Below are positions 8,579 to 17,780 of a stretch of 64,000 bases of DNA, in pieces; position 1 is the first letter of the stretch; each line of letters starts with the position of its first letter. This DNA comes from Solimonas sp. SE-A11. Its GTDB lineage: Bacteria; Pseudomonadota; Gammaproteobacteria; Nevskiales; Nevskiaceae. The position numbers were made by a program, and so were the translations under genes. The notes under the pieces are model-generated. The model was not told the DNA's origin. It saw only the letters and a program-made list of their open reading frames with translations, and searched no databases. The stretch covers positions 310,001 to 374,000 of the forward strand of contig NZ_JAUASX010000001.1 of the NCBI RefSeq assembly GCF_030345715.1. Direction: 5' to 3'.

Positions 8579-9043
8579 ATGAACATTTACGTCGACGCCG
8601 ACGCCTGCCCCAAGGTGATCAAGGAGATCCTATTCAGGGCTGCCCTGCGCAAGCAACTGGACCTGGTGCTGGTGGCCAACCAGCCCCTGGCCGTGCCGCG
8701 CCAACCCGGGGTGCGTGCCGTGACCGTGCCGCAGGGTTTCGACGTGGCCGACAAGGCGATCGTGGAGTGGGCGCAGGCCGGCGACATCGTCATCACCAAC
8801 GACGTGCCTCTGGCGGCCGGGGCCGTGGACAAGGGCGCGCTGGCGATCAGCCCGCGTGGGCAGCTGTGGACACGCGACAACGTGCGCCAGGCCCTGGGGA
8901 TGCGCAATTTCATGGACGAGTTGCGGGGTGCAGGCGTGCAGACCGGCGGACCCGCGGCGATGGACCAGCGTGACCGGCAGGCTTTTGCGGCGCAGCTCGA
9001 CAAGCTGCTGGTGAAAGTGCCGGCGCGGAAGATCGGTGGGTGA
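8579..9043 (+). CDS. YaiI/YqxD (DUF188) family protein
   Basis: A 154-aa member of UPF0178/DUF188. It starts [17 protein letters not shown] and contains [15 protein letters not shown] and the [12 protein letters not shown] segment typical of YaiI. The fold is PIN-like, with conserved acidic residues (Asp6, Asp8), and a nuclease-like role is suspected but unproven. The ATG at 8579 matches the family start. Its stop overlaps the GTG start of the L,D-transpeptidase gene by 4 bases. Confidence 0.92.
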   Translation: MNIYVDADACPKVIKEILFRAALRKQLDLVLVANQPLAVPRQPGVRAVTVPQGFDVADKAIVEWAQAGDIVITNDVPLAAGAVDKGALAISPRGQLWTRDNVRQALGMRNFMDELRGAGVQTGGPAAMDQRDRQAFAAQLDKLLVKVPARKIGG

Positions 9044-9516
9044 AGCGTGGGCTGATCCTGCTGCTGTGGCTGCCGCTGGCGGCGATGGCGCAGCCGGTGG
9101 ACCTGGTGTACGTCGACAAATCCGCGCGGCAGCTCTACCTGATGTCCGGAGGAAAAGTGCTGCGGCAGTTCCAGATCGCGCTGGGCGACAACCCCATCGG
9201 GCACAAGCAGCAGGAAGGCGACGAACGCACGCCCGAAGGCCGCTACCTGCTGGACTACCGCAAGGCGGACAGCGCGTATCACCGCTCCATCCACATCTCC
9301 TATCCCAATGAAGTCGATCGCGAGAAGGCGCGCTTGCGTGGGGTAAGCCCCGGTGGGGCCATCATGATCCACGGCCAGCGCAACGGCTTCGGCTGGCTGT
9401 CCTCGCTGACGCAGCAACGTGACTGGACCGATGGCTGCATCGCGCTCAGCGATGCGGACATGGACGTGGTTTGGGACGCGGTGGTGACTGGGACGCCGAT
9501 CGAGATCGTGCCCTGA
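9040..9516 (+). CDS. L,D-transpeptidase (YkuD) family protein
   Basis: A 158-aa periplasmic protein with a signal peptide at residues 1-18 (...LPLAAMAQ) and a YkuD catalytic domain. The active-site His111 (IMIHG) and Cys133 ([10 protein letters not shown]) have the family spacing. Such enzymes make 3-3 peptidoglycan cross-links or attach or remove lipoprotein from the wall. There is no LysM or other wall-binding domain. GTG start, translationally coupled to the DUF188 gene upstream; the functional link between the two is unknown. Confidence 0.9.
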   Translation: MKRGLILLLWLPLAAMAQPVDLVYVDKSARQLYLMSGGKVLRQFQIALGDNPIGHKQQEGDERTPEGRYLLDYRKADSAYHRSIHISYPNEVDREKARLRGVSPGGAIMIHGQRNGFGWLSSLTQQRDWTDGCIALSDADMDVVWDAVVTGTPIEIVP

Positions 9517-9554
9517 GCCGATGCTTCATTGCAGGTAGCAGGCCTTGGCGCGGT

Positions 9555-9583
9555 TCACCCTTCGACAGGCTCAGGGCGAACGG
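9555..9583 (+). repeat. Dispersed intergenic repeat (CTCAGGGCGAACGG type)
   Basis: It contains TTCGACAGGCTCAGGGCGAA, a widely scattered extragenic repeat sequence in proteobacteria. A related copy in the opposite orientation is at 45725-45747. Confidence 0.7.
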
Positions 9584-9694
9584 AGGCCTGGTCGGGCCTT
9601 GCACGGGCTCCCACCCATAGGGCCGGCCAGCCATCGAAACCCGCGCTCGATCCGTGTAGGGTTCCAGGCTTCGACGGCTGGGGAGCCCAGGGGC

Positions 9695-10711
9695 ATGAAA
9701 CAGGTCACTATCACCGGCCACGGCGGCCCGGAGAAGCTGCAGGTTCGCGAGTCGCCGGACCCGATGCCCGGGGCAGGCGAGCTGCGGGTGCGGGTGCGTG
9801 CCACCGGCATCAACTTCGCCGACATCCTGGCCCGCAAGGGCCTCTACCCGGACGCGCCGAAGACGCCCTGCGTGGTGGGCTACGAGGTCTCCGGCACGGT
9901 CGATGCCGTCGGTGCCGGGGTCGACTCCGGCTGGGTCGGCCAGGACGTGTTCGGCCTGACGCGCTTCGGCGGTTACTCGGACACGGTGGTGGCGCCGCTG
10001 GGGCAGATGTTTGCCAAGCCCGCCAAACTGAGCCACGAGCAGGCGGCGGCGATCCCGGTGAACTACCTGACGGCTTGGCAGCTGCTGGTGGCGGCGGGCT
10101 CGCTGTCGGCAGACGAGACCGTGCTGATCCACAACGCCGGTGGCGGCGTGGGCCTGGCGGCGATCGACGTCGCGCGCCATGTCGGCGCCACCATCTACGG
10201 CACGGCCAGCGCCGGCAAGCATGAGTTCCTGAAGGGCCGTGGTCTGCACCAGGCCATCGACTACCGGACGCAGGACTGGCCCCGGGAGTTGCACAAGCTC
10301 ACCGAGGGCCGCGGCGTGGAGCTGATCAGCGATCCCATCGGCGGCAACCACTGGAAGAAGAGCTACAAGGCCCTGCGCCACAGCGGGCGCCTGGGCATGT
10401 TCGGCATCTCGGTGGTGACCGAGTCGGGCCTGATGGGGCCGCTGAAGCTGCTCAAGGCAGTCAGCGGCATGCCCCTGTTCAATCCGGTGAGCCTGATGAA
10501 TGACAACCGCGGCGTCTTCGGCGTGAACATGGGCCACATGTGGCACGAGACCGCCAAGATCCGCGGCTGGATGGAGAAACTGCTGGCGGGCGTGGAGCAG
10601 GGCTGGGTACGGCCGCACGTGGACCGCACCTGGCCGCTGGCCCAGGCCGGCGAGGCGCAGTCCTACATCGAGTCGCGCGGTAATATCGGCAAGATCGTCC
10701 TCATTCCCTGA
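9695..10711 (+). CDS. Zinc-type MDR oxidoreductase (quinone oxidoreductase / VAT-1-like)
   Basis: A 338-aa medium-chain dehydrogenase/reductase. The N-terminal GroES-like domain has ATGINFADILARKGLYP, and the Rossmann domain has NAGGGVGLAAIDVARHVGA near residues 149-166. It lacks the catalytic and structural zinc cysteine sets, as in quinone oxidoreductase/VAT-1 proteins that reduce enones or quinones with NADPH. ATG 9695 is chosen because the frame upstream runs through the dispersed repeat. It is three bases from mtgA and may be co-transcribed with it. The substrate is unknown. Confidence 0.88.
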   Translation: MKQVTITGHGGPEKLQVRESPDPMPGAGELRVRVRATGINFADILARKGLYPDAPKTPCVVGYEVSGTVDAVGAGVDSGWVGQDVFGLTRFGGYSDTVVAPLGQMFAKPAKLSHEQAAAIPVNYLTAWQLLVAAGSLSADETVLIHNAGGGVGLAAIDVARHVGATIYGTASAGKHEFLKGRGLHQAIDYRTQDWPRELHKLTEGRGVELISDPIGGNHWKKSYKALRHSGRLGMFGISVVTESGLMGPLKLLKAVSGMPLFNPVSLMNDNRGVFGVNMGHMWHETAKIRGWMEKLLAGVEQGWVRPHVDRTWPLAQAGEAQSYIESRGNIGKIVLIP

Positions 10712-10713
10712 AC

Positions 10714-11706
10714 ATGGACCGCAAGGAACCTTCGCTTGATTCCGACGCCAACCCGCCGCTGCGCCCCTCGCGCGGTGAACCCGTAGTGGCGGCCCGTCCG
10801 CGCCGCCGCAAGGGCCGCCTGCGCCGCTGGTTCTGGGGCTTGCTGCTGTTCGCGGTGCTGTTCGTGCCGGTGTCGGTGCTGCTGCTGCGCTGGCTGCCGC
10901 CGCCGACCACGGCCTTCATGCTGCAGAGCCCCAAGCACCCGGTGCAGTACGACTGGGTGCCGGCCTCGCAGATCGCCGAGGCGGCGCGCAAGGCGGTGGT
11001 GGCCTCCGAGGACCAGAAGTTCTGGGACCACAACGGCTTCGACCTGGAGGCGATCGAGAAGGCGCGCAAGCACAACCAGCGCTCCAAGAAGCGCCGCGGT
11101 GCTTCCACCATCAGCCAGCAGACCGCCAAGAACCTGTTCCTGTGGTCGGGCGGTGGCTACTTCCGCAAGGGCGTGGAAGCGGGCATCACGGTGCTGATGG
11201 AAGCCCTGTGGCCCAAGCAGCGCATCCTGGAGGTCTACCTCAACATCGCCGAGTTCGGCCCCGGAATCTACGGTGTGGAGGCCGCCTCGCAGGCTTACTT
11301 CAACAAGCCCGCCGCCAAGCTCAGTGCCAACGAGGCGGCGCGCCTGGCGGCCGTGCTGCCCAGCCCGCGGCGCTGGAGCGCCAAGGTCCCGGGCCCCTAC
11401 GTGCAGAAGCGCGTGCGCTGGATCATGGGCCAGATGGGCTACGGCGCCCGCGTGGCGGAGCCGGAGCCGCCCCCGCCCGTGCCGGGCGAGCCGGGGGATG
11501 CAGGTGACGAGAGCGGTTTCTTCGACGGTGACGGGCCAGCCGCGGACGGCGTTGCGCCTGCTGGCGAGGCCCCGGCGGCGCACCAGCCTGTGGAAGGTGA
11601 AACGCCTCCGGCGCTGGACGCGCCGGTGGAGGGCGGGCCGGTGCCGGAGGCGGCACCCGTGGTGGAAGCGCCGGCTGCACCTTCGGAGCCGGTGCCCACT
11701 CCCTGA
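10714..11706 (+). CDS. mtgA: Monofunctional peptidoglycan glycosyltransferase MtgA with C-terminal extension
   Basis: A 330-aa membrane-anchored glycosyltransferase (GT51) that polymerises lipid II. It has a basic cytoplasmic end, one TM helix (about 38-60), then the catalytic domain with the motifs ASEDQKFWDHNGFD (catalytic Glu), RGASTISQQTAKNLFLW and KQRILEVYLNIAEFG. The catalytic part ends near residue 245. The remaining 85 residues are a Pro/Ala/Glu/Gly low-complexity tail absent from standard MtgA (about 240 aa). There is no transpeptidase domain. Confidence 0.93.
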   Translation: MDRKEPSLDSDANPPLRPSRGEPVVAARPRRRKGRLRRWFWGLLLFAVLFVPVSVLLLRWLPPPTTAFMLQSPKHPVQYDWVPASQIAEAARKAVVASEDQKFWDHNGFDLEAIEKARKHNQRSKKRRGASTISQQTAKNLFLWSGGGYFRKGVEAGITVLMEALWPKQRILEVYLNIAEFGPGIYGVEAASQAYFNKPAAKLSANEAARLAAVLPSPRRWSAKVPGPYVQKRVRWIMGQMGYGARVAEPEPPPPVPGEPGDAGDESGFFDGDGPAADGVAPAGEAPAAHQPVEGETPPALDAPVEGGPVPEAAPVVEAPAAPSEPVPTP

Positions 11707-11810
11707 CTCGTTGCCCAAGAGAGGATTTCTGCAGGACGAACTGGGAGCCTGCCAGATGCTTCCTTTACAGAAGCCCTCTCTCCCGCAAGCGCGCGAGAGG
11801 AGACCCGCGG

Positions 11811-13403
11811 TCAGTGCGAGGCCTCGGCGGCTGTCTGCGGATTCTCCGTCAGCCGATACCGCGACGTGAACAGTAGCATTGGCACCGCCAGGCAGCTGAC
11901 CCAGGCGATCAGGATCAGCGCGTCGTTGTAGGTCAGCACGCTGACCTGGCGCTCGATGCGCATCGCCAGTTCCACCAGCGGCATCGGCAGCTCGCGTGAC
12001 CAGCCGCCGTGTTCCACCACGAAATCCCGCACCGGCGCGCGCGACAGGCTCAGCGACTCGGTGAGATTCTGCTCGTGCACCGCGCGGCGCCAGAAGATGA
12101 TGGTGTTGATCGAGGCCAGGCCCAGCGCGCCGCCGAGGTTGCGCATCAGGCTGTACATGGCGCTGGCGTTCTTCAGCTCGCTCATTGGCAGGGTGCACAG
12201 CGACAGCGTGGAGCAGCACACCAGCGCCAGCATGAAGCCGGCCCCGCGCAGGAACTGCGGCAACGCCAGCTCGGCGAAGCCGGTGTCGGCGGTGAGGTCC
12301 GTCATCATCCAGCTGCCGATGGCCACCAGCATCGCGCCGAAGGCGAACAGCAGGCGCATGTCGTACTTGCGCGTCAGGCGCGCCGCGAAGGGCGCGGCCA
12401 TGAACATCGACAGGCCGCCGATCATCAGCGTGTTGCCGATCTGCTGCGAGGTGAAGTCGCGCAGCTGCCCCAGGAACACCGGCACAATATAGTTGGTGGC
12501 GAACAGCGAGATGCTCAGGAACAGCGCCGCCACGTTGGCCCACAGGAAGTGTCGGTTGCGGAAGGGCCGCAGGCTGACGATGGGGTTGTCGTGGGTGGTC
12601 ACGCGGTGGAAGAACAGCAGCCCGGAGACCACGCAGACCACCGCCCAGGCGGCGATGGCATCGTCGTCCAGCCAGTTGTGCGCGGGCCCTTCCTCCAGCA
12701 CCCACTGCATCGAACCCAGGAACAATGCCATCCAGGCGCTGCCGCGCAGGTCGATGCTGCGCCACAGCGCCCAGTCGGGCTGGTCGATGCGCACCAGTTG
12801 CCACACCAGCCCGCCGACCAGCAGGCCGGGCAGCAGGTTGATCAGGAACAGCCAGTGCCAGGACGTGGCGTCGGTGATCCAGCCGCCGATGATCGGCCCC
12901 AGCACCGGCGCGGTGCTCATGGTGATGCCGGCCACCACCTGCGGCACCAGGCGCTTCTTCGGCGAGGGGAACAGCGCGTACATCGCCGCGAAGGAGCAGG
13001 GGATCATGCCGCCGCCCAGGAAGCCCTGTAGCGCCCGGAACAGGATCATCGACTCGATGCTCCAGGCCATGGCGCAGAGCGCGCTGGCCAGCGTGAAGCC
13101 GAGCACGCTGACGGTGTAGTAGATACGCGTGGACATCATGCGCGTCAGGTAGCCGGACAACGGGATCGCGATGACCTCGGCGATCAGGTAGGACGACTGG
13201 ATCCAGGCCAGCTCGGTGGCGGTGGCCGACAGGCCTGCCTGGATCTGGTTGAGCGAGCTGGCGACGATCTGGATGTCGAGGAAAGCCATGAACGCGCCGA
13301 AGCTCATGGCGATGAAGCCGTACCAGGCGCGGCGCTCCTCGGGCGTCAGCGCGCCGCGGGGTTCCTCCTGCGGGAGGCTGACCGTGTCGGCGGGGACGCT
13401 CAT
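11811..13403 (-). CDS. DHA2-family (EmrB/QacA-like) MFS drug exporter
   Basis: A 530-aa, 14-TM major facilitator protein. Motif C is visible as VLGPIIGGWITDATSWHWLF, and motif A-like SGYLTRMMSTR and RALQGFLGGGMIP are also present. The family exports drugs and lipophilic compounds by proton antiport, usually with an EmrA-type periplasmic adaptor. No adaptor gene lies beside it. It is downstream of the P450 on the same strand but separated from it by a terminator. A role in exporting toxic lipophilic intermediates is plausible but inferred. Confidence 0.9.
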   Translation of the reverse strand: MSVPADTVSLPQEEPRGALTPEERRAWYGFIAMSFGAFMAFLDIQIVASSLNQIQAGLSATATELAWIQSSYLIAEVIAIPLSGYLTRMMSTRIYYTVSVLGFTLASALCAMAWSIESMILFRALQGFLGGGMIPCSFAAMYALFPSPKKRLVPQVVAGITMSTAPVLGPIIGGWITDATSWHWLFLINLLPGLLVGGLVWQLVRIDQPDWALWRSIDLRGSAWMALFLGSMQWVLEEGPAHNWLDDDAIAAWAVVCVVSGLLFFHRVTTHDNPIVSLRPFRNRHFLWANVAALFLSISLFATNYIVPVFLGQLRDFTSQQIGNTLMIGGLSMFMAAPFAARLTRKYDMRLLFAFGAMLVAIGSWMMTDLTADTGFAELALPQFLRGAGFMLALVCCSTLSLCTLPMSELKNASAMYSLMRNLGGALGLASINTIIFWRRAVHEQNLTESLSLSRAPVRDFVVEHGGWSRELPMPLVELAMRIERQVSVLTYNDALILIAWVSCLAVPMLLFTSRYRLTENPQTAAEASH

Positions 13404-13472
13404 GGCAGGCGCGGGGTCATCGTGGGGTCAGTATTTCCGCCGGATACCGTCGGCGAATCCCCCGATTCGGTT

Positions 13473-13504
13473 AGAAAAGCAAACGCCCGGCGAAGGCCGG
13501 GCGT
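13473..13504 (-). terminator. Rho-independent terminator after the P450 gene
   Basis: Read on the minus strand, ACGCCCGGC and GCCGGGCGT form a 9-bp stem with a 4-base loop, followed by TTTGCTTTTCT. It separates the P450 from the MFS exporter. Confidence 0.85.
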
Positions 13505-13527
13505 CTGGGAACCGCGCGAAGCCGCGA

Positions 13528-14895
13528 TCAGTTGCGGTAACCCTTCACCTTCACCTTGAAGCTGGTGGCGGGGCCCGGCGTCGGGGCGGTCTTGGTCTTC
13601 AGCTCGTAGTTGGGCGGGTCCAGTTCCAGGTCCAGCTTGTGGAACAGGCGCGCCATCGACAGGGCGATCTGCACCTCGGCCAGGCTCTTGCCCAGGCAGG
13701 TGTGCGGGCCGCGGCCGTAGGGCGAGTAGACGCCGGGCTGCATGTGCTCGGCGCGCGGCTTGGCGTAGCGGTCGATGTCGAACTTCTTGGCGTTGGGCCA
13801 GTACTCTTCCATGAAGTGCGGCACGCTGGTGGCGATGTAGATCATCTCGCCGGCGCGAATCTGGTGGCCCTCGAACACGAAGTCCTTGGTGGCGGTGCGC
13901 ATCTGCGCCACGGCGATCGGGTAGAGGCGCATGGTCTCCATGATCGCGCCGTTGAGCGCCGGCAGCTTCTTCAGCAGGCCTTCTTCGTCCACCGTGCCGG
14001 CGGCAAAGAGCTCGTCCACTTCCTTGAGCACGCGCGCCTTCACGTCCGGGTTCTTCAGCACCGTGTAGGTGATGGCGGCGGTGGTGTTGGCCACGGTGTC
14101 CAGGCCGGCCACGTAGGGGCCGGTCAGGGTCACGATCAGGTCGGAGGCCGGCATCACGTCCGGCTGCGTCAGGTGGGCGTGGTAGATGTCGTCGATCAGG
14201 TTGCGGTCTTCTTCCTTGATCGTCTTGGAGCGGGCCTTGGCCTGGGCGATCATCTTCTCGCCCAGCTCGAATACGCGCGACTTGGCCTTCTTGTACTGCG
14301 GGTTCTTCAGCAGAATCTTGGGGCGCTGGCGCGTCACCAGCACGTTGAGGATGTGCAGGATGGTGGTGCGGATGTCCTTGACGTATTCCAGCGGCGCGGC
14401 GCCGGTCAGGATAGTGCCTAGCTGGTCCACCACCATGTACTGCATCGCCGGCAGCACGCTCACCGAGGTGCCCACCGGCCAGTCGCGCTTGAGGGCGCCG
14501 TCGGTGATCTGCACCAGCTCGTTGTAGCGGCCCTTGATGGACTCGCGCGAATAGCCGCTGCGCATGATGTCGCGCAGCTGCTTGTGGGATTCGCCGTCCT
14601 CGCCGGTGAGCATGCGCGTGGCGCCGTACTCGGCCACCAGGCCTTCCCAGAACTCCTTGGAGCGCAGGCTTTCCTTGCCCTCGCGGGTGCCCAGGAAGTT
14701 GGCGGCTTCCACGCCGGCGATCACGCAGTACTGGTTGCCCAGCACGTTGACGCGGAACACCGGGCCGTACTTGCGGTAGTTGTCCACGAAGAACTGGGCC
14801 GGGTCCTTGGCCATGCCGAGGACGCTGCCGATCAGGGGCAGTCCGGGGACCTGCGGGGTGGGGCGCAGCTCGAGCGATGGGGTGGCGGTGGACAC
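13528..14895 (-). CDS. Cytochrome P450 (long, CYP51-like architecture)
   Basis: About 455 aa, with the I-helix AGLDTVANTT, ExxR in NGAIMETMRLYP, and the heme loop YGRGPHTCLGKS with axial Cys400. Its Pro-rich N-terminus (TPQVPGLPLIGSVLGMAKDP) and overall layout resemble eukaryote-like bacterial P450s such as CYP51 more than the short class I enzymes elsewhere in this window. GTG 14895 is chosen because GAGGAA lies 5 bases upstream; ATG 14919 and TTG 14940 are alternatives without such a site. There is no N-terminal membrane anchor. Redox partner and substrate are unknown; it may use the ferredoxin/reductase encoded at 25-38 kb. Confidence 0.9.
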   Translation of the reverse strand: MSTATPSLELRPTPQVPGLPLIGSVLGMAKDPAQFFVDNYRKYGPVFRVNVLGNQYCVIAGVEAANFLGTREGKESLRSKEFWEGLVAEYGATRMLTGEDGESHKQLRDIMRSGYSRESIKGRYNELVQITDGALKRDWPVGTSVSVLPAMQYMVVDQLGTILTGAAPLEYVKDIRTTILHILNVLVTRQRPKILLKNPQYKKAKSRVFELGEKMIAQAKARSKTIKEEDRNLIDDIYHAHLTQPDVMPASDLIVTLTGPYVAGLDTVANTTAAITYTVLKNPDVKARVLKEVDELFAAGTVDEEGLLKKLPALNGAIMETMRLYPIAVAQMRTATKDFVFEGHQIRAGEMIYIATSVPHFMEEYWPNAKKFDIDRYAKPRAEHMQPGVYSPYGRGPHTCLGKSLAEVQIALSMARLFHKLDLELDPPNYELKTKTAPTPGPATSFKVKVKGYRN

Positions 14896-15080
14896 GGGTC
14901 TTCCTCGAATAGTGGTCATGGGCAGACAGGGGTCCGCCAAGGTTGCGTATTGGTACCAAACCGGGGCGGGGGCGAATTCATCCGGGCGGAGTAGGCGGCG
15001 GCCCGGCGAAAGGGGATGTATGCTGTCAAAAAACCAATAAGGAACCGGTATTCAGCCGGGCGCACGAGGGGTGCGGGGCC

Positions 15081-16259
15081 ATGGAACAGGTCGACGAGCT
15101 TCACCACGCCAGGCAGCACCGGCGTTTCTGGGAGCGGCTGCCGCCGGCCCTGGAGGAGCAGTTCCGGCAGTCCCAGCGGATGCGCTACCGCTATCCCCGC
15201 GCCATCCTGTTCCTGATCGCCGCCCTGGCCTACGGCCTGGCCCCGGTCTACGAGGACGACCTGCTGTCCCCCTCGGCTGGTTTCCGGCCCCTGTTCAACC
15301 TGATCCAGTTCGGCTTCGTGGTGCCCCTGACCCTGGCCGCCGGCATCCTGACCCTGGCGCCGGTGCCCCTGATGCTGCGGCGCTGGGCCCAGGTGATCGG
15401 CGTGCTGGCCTTCGTCGGCGGGGTGCTGCTGCTGCGCTACCACGCCCTGCGCGGCGAACTGAGCTACCCGCCGGAGATGCTGGGTATCGTGGTAATCGCG
15501 GTGTCTTTCTTCGGCGGCTTCTCGTCGCGGCGCGTGGTGCTGCTGGGCGGCGGCCTGATGGTGGCCGGCATCTGGGTGGAGCTGAACGCCCCGAGCTCGC
15601 TGACGCCGGAGCTCAATGCGCTGAGCCTGTTCTACATGGCGCTGATCGCGGTGCTGGGTTCGCTGACGCAGGAGTGGCAGGCGCGCTCGGCCTGGATCAA
15701 CCACCGCTACGTCACCGCGCTGGTGCGCACCGACCTGCTAACCGGGCTGTCCAGCCGCAGCGAGTTCAACCACCTGTTTCCGCGCTTGCTGGCGATGGGC
15801 CGGCGTGAGCTGAAGCCCCTGGCGGTGGTGTTCCTGGACATCGACCACTTCAAGCGCATCAACGACCGCTATGGCCACCTGTTCGGCGACGAGGTGATCC
15901 GCCGCGTGGGTCGCGCGCTGTCGGCGCACTACGCGCGCCGCCCCTGGGACCTGTGCGCGCGCTTCGGCGGCGAGGAGTTCGTGCTGGCCTGCTATGACGC
16001 CGACCTGAATTCCCTGGCGGGGCAGGTGGCCGATCTGCTGCAGGCAGTGCGCGGCCTGCAACTGAAGGCGCCGGAGAACGGCGGCCCGGTGTCGATCAGC
16101 GCCAGCGCCGGTGCCCTCTGGGTGCTGCCGATCGAGGAGACGGTGGAGCAGGTGCTGGGCGAGGCCGATGCCTTGCTCTATCGAGCCAAGGACCTCGGCC
16201 GCAATCGCGGCTGCGTGGCGCGCCACGGCACGGCTGCCGAGATCATCGAAGTCGCCTGA
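15081..16259 (+). CDS. Membrane-bound diguanylate cyclase (GGDEF)
   Basis: A 392-aa protein: about six N-terminal hydrophobic helices (residues 40-200) followed by a GGDEF domain with a complete active site (ARFGGEEFVLACYD), the VVFLDIDHFKRIND metal-binding motif and DLLTGLSSRSEFN at its start. It is expected to make c-di-GMP from two GTP. The membrane region is an uncharacterised sensor module. ATG 15081 is the first sensible start after a region with no coding character. The partial gene at 63120 has the same layout, suggesting paralogues. Confidence 0.93.
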   Translation: MEQVDELHHARQHRRFWERLPPALEEQFRQSQRMRYRYPRAILFLIAALAYGLAPVYEDDLLSPSAGFRPLFNLIQFGFVVPLTLAAGILTLAPVPLMLRRWAQVIGVLAFVGGVLLLRYHALRGELSYPPEMLGIVVIAVSFFGGFSSRRVVLLGGGLMVAGIWVELNAPSSLTPELNALSLFYMALIAVLGSLTQEWQARSAWINHRYVTALVRTDLLTGLSSRSEFNHLFPRLLAMGRRELKPLAVVFLDIDHFKRINDRYGHLFGDEVIRRVGRALSAHYARRPWDLCARFGGEEFVLACYDADLNSLAGQVADLLQAVRGLQLKAPENGGPVSISASAGALWVLPIEETVEQVLGEADALLYRAKDLGRNRGCVARHGTAAEIIEVA

Positions 16260-16360
16260 CGGCTCTCGCGGTCACCCATTCCCCTGCGGTTCACCGTCGA
16301 TTCATGGCGGAATTGCTAGCGTGTGTCGTTCGAGGGCAGGACGCCCAAGGAGGATGCAAC

Positions 16361-16702
16361 ATGCACAGAACAAAAGGATTTGTCGCGCTGGCCCTGGTCG
16401 CCGGCATGGCCGCGCCGCTGGCGCAGGCCGAAATCTTCACCAATGAGAAAGGCGAGCGCGTGGAGTGCCGCGACGAGGTGGTGAACACCGGACGCCAGGG
16501 TGTGAACCCCACGGTCGGCGCCATCGGCGGTGCCGTAGCCGGCGGCGTGCTGGGCCACCAGATTGGCGGTGGCCGCGGCCAGGACATCGCCACCGCGGGC
16601 GGCGCCGTGGCCGGCGGCATGGCCGGCAAGCGCATGGCGGAGAACAGCGGTGGCGGCCAGCAGCAGACCGTCACCCAGCGGGTTTGTCGCCCGCTGGGCT
16701 GA
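16361..16702 (+). CDS. Glycine-zipper 2TM outer-membrane-type protein
   Basis: A 113-aa exported protein with a signal peptide at 1-22 (...APLAQA). Two Cys flank the zipper (VECRDE near 34 and the C-terminal VCRPLG). The zipper is VGAIGGAVAGGVLGHQIGGG followed by AGGAVAGGMAGKRM. A strong AAGGAGG site lies before the ATG. It is closely related to the protein at 61971, which shares LGHQIGGG and the paired cysteines, so the two are likely paralogues. Probable role in the cell envelope, as for YcfJ/SlyB relatives. Confidence 0.85.
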   Translation: MHRTKGFVALALVAGMAAPLAQAEIFTNEKGERVECRDEVVNTGRQGVNPTVGAIGGAVAGGVLGHQIGGGRGQDIATAGGAVAGGMAGKRMAENSGGGQQQTVTQRVCRPLG

Positions 16703-16719
16703 CGGCCGGCCTCCCGTCG

Positions 16720-16935
16720 TCAGTTGACGGCGGGAGGCAGCTTGTCGGCGAGGTCGTCGAGCGGATCGGTCAGGCCGCCGCCCTGCTGGCGCTGCCCACC
16801 ACCCTGCTGTCCCTGCTGACCGGGAAATTGCTGGTCACGAGGCTTCGGTGGAGGTGTGTCGCGGATTTTCGGCGGAACCGGATCCTTGATCTGCGGTGTC
16901 TGAGTGTTGCGGCTGTCCTTGCGGTCCTGGGTCAT
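16720..16935 (-). CDS. Small Pro/Gln-rich hydrophilic protein
   Basis: A 71-residue, probably disordered protein rich in Pro, Gln, Asp and Arg (PVPPKIRDTPPPKPRDQQ, then GQQGQQGGGQRQQGGG), ending LDDLADKLPPAVN. There is no signal peptide. A good AAGGAGTG ribosome site precedes the ATG, supporting a real gene. It lies between two envelope-type genes, convergent with the glycine-zipper gene. Family and role unknown. Confidence 0.6.
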   Translation of the reverse strand: MTQDRKDSRNTQTPQIKDPVPPKIRDTPPPKPRDQQFPGQQGQQGGGQRQQGGGLTDPLDDLADKLPPAVN

Positions 16936-17012
16936 GGCTCACTCCTTGAGTCAGGCCCATTGGGACCGCGCCGGGCCGGCCTGCGTTCCCATCCATGGAA
17001 GGAGAGTGCGAT

Positions 17013-17312
17013 ATGGCGAGCAAGCAGAAGAAAGTGGCCGTGGTCAGCCAGAAGACCGTTGATGACCTGTTCGACCGGGCCGATGGCCTGGTGACGGAAG
17101 GCCTGCACCTAGTGGAGCAGCAGCTGCGCGAGCGCATCCAGGGCGCGCGCCGCCGCGTCGACAGCCTCTATGACCGCTGGCCCAGCGGCACCAACCGTGC
17201 CATCAGCGCGGCCACGCAGTACGTGCGCAACCATCCGGTGCAGGCAGCGGGCCTCTGCGTGGGCGCCGGCGTGGTCGCGCTGGCGGTGGCGTATCGCCCG
17301 ACGGCCGCCTGA
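17013..17312 (+). CDS. ElaB/YqjD-type (DUF883) membrane-anchored protein
   Basis: A 99-aa protein with the DUF883 layout. An amphipathic helical region covers about residues 12-75 (LVEQQLRERIQGARRRVDSL), followed by VRNHPVQAAGLCVGAGVVALAVAY, the C-terminal membrane anchor. The E. coli relatives ElaB and YqjD are stationary-phase tail-anchored inner-membrane proteins, and YqjD also binds ribosomes. The ATG has a GGAGAG site. It starts a same-strand unit with the next two genes. Confidence 0.85.
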   Translation: MASKQKKVAVVSQKTVDDLFDRADGLVTEGLHLVEQQLRERIQGARRRVDSLYDRWPSGTNRAISAATQYVRNHPVQAAGLCVGAGVVALAVAYRPTAA

Positions 17313-17323
17313 GGCACCGGCGC

Positions 17324-17686
17324 GTGAGGGTCCGCCCGAGCATGCGCATGCGCGCGGTGCTCGGCATCTACCGCGCGCAGCGCAAGCCGCGCGGTGGATC
17401 GCTGAGCCGGCCAGTGCTGGAGCGCGAGTGGAAGAAGAGCGGGCTGCGCCACGGCGACCTGGCCGCTGCACTGGAAGACCTGGTGCAGCGGCAGTTGCTG
17501 TTGCGTTGCCCGCATTCGCCCACGCCGGCCTGGGAGCTCAGCGCCCTCGGCGAGCGCGCGATGCATTCGCTGCGCTTCAACACCGGCTTCGGCGCCTTGC
17601 GTGACTGGGCGATGCTGCGCCGCGCCCGCCGACGACGCATCCAGCCACCCTCCAGCGAACGAGGACGGCGGCGCGAGGATCACTAG
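17324..17686 (+). CDS. Small basic protein, possible winged helix
   Basis: A 120-aa basic protein. Residues 25-90 read like a winged helix-turn-helix (LEREWKKSGLRHGDLAAALEDLVQRQLLL then WELSALGERAM), with a basic tail RRARRRRIQPPS. No family is recognised. GTG 17324 or an internal ATG near 17342 could be the start. It sits 11 bases after the DUF883 gene and before the YghA-like dehydrogenase, so it could be a local regulator. Moderate confidence that it is a gene, low confidence in function. Confidence 0.55.
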   Translation: MRVRPSMRMRAVLGIYRAQRKPRGGSLSRPVLEREWKKSGLRHGDLAAALEDLVQRQLLLRCPHSPTPAWELSALGERAMHSLRFNTGFGALRDWAMLRRARRRRIQPPSSERGRRREDH

Positions 17687-17780
17687 GGGGCAGCCTGCAC
17701 GGCGGCGGGCGAAGTGCCGTTCTGCTGGTGTTCAGTACGCCGAGTGCAGGCTGCCAGGCATGGATGCTAGGAGAGAGCAC

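Noticed and set aside
13528-14940. TTG 14940 or ATG 14919 as the P450 start
   Set aside because: The GTG at 14895 has a GAGGAA site at proper spacing that the others lack; still not certain.
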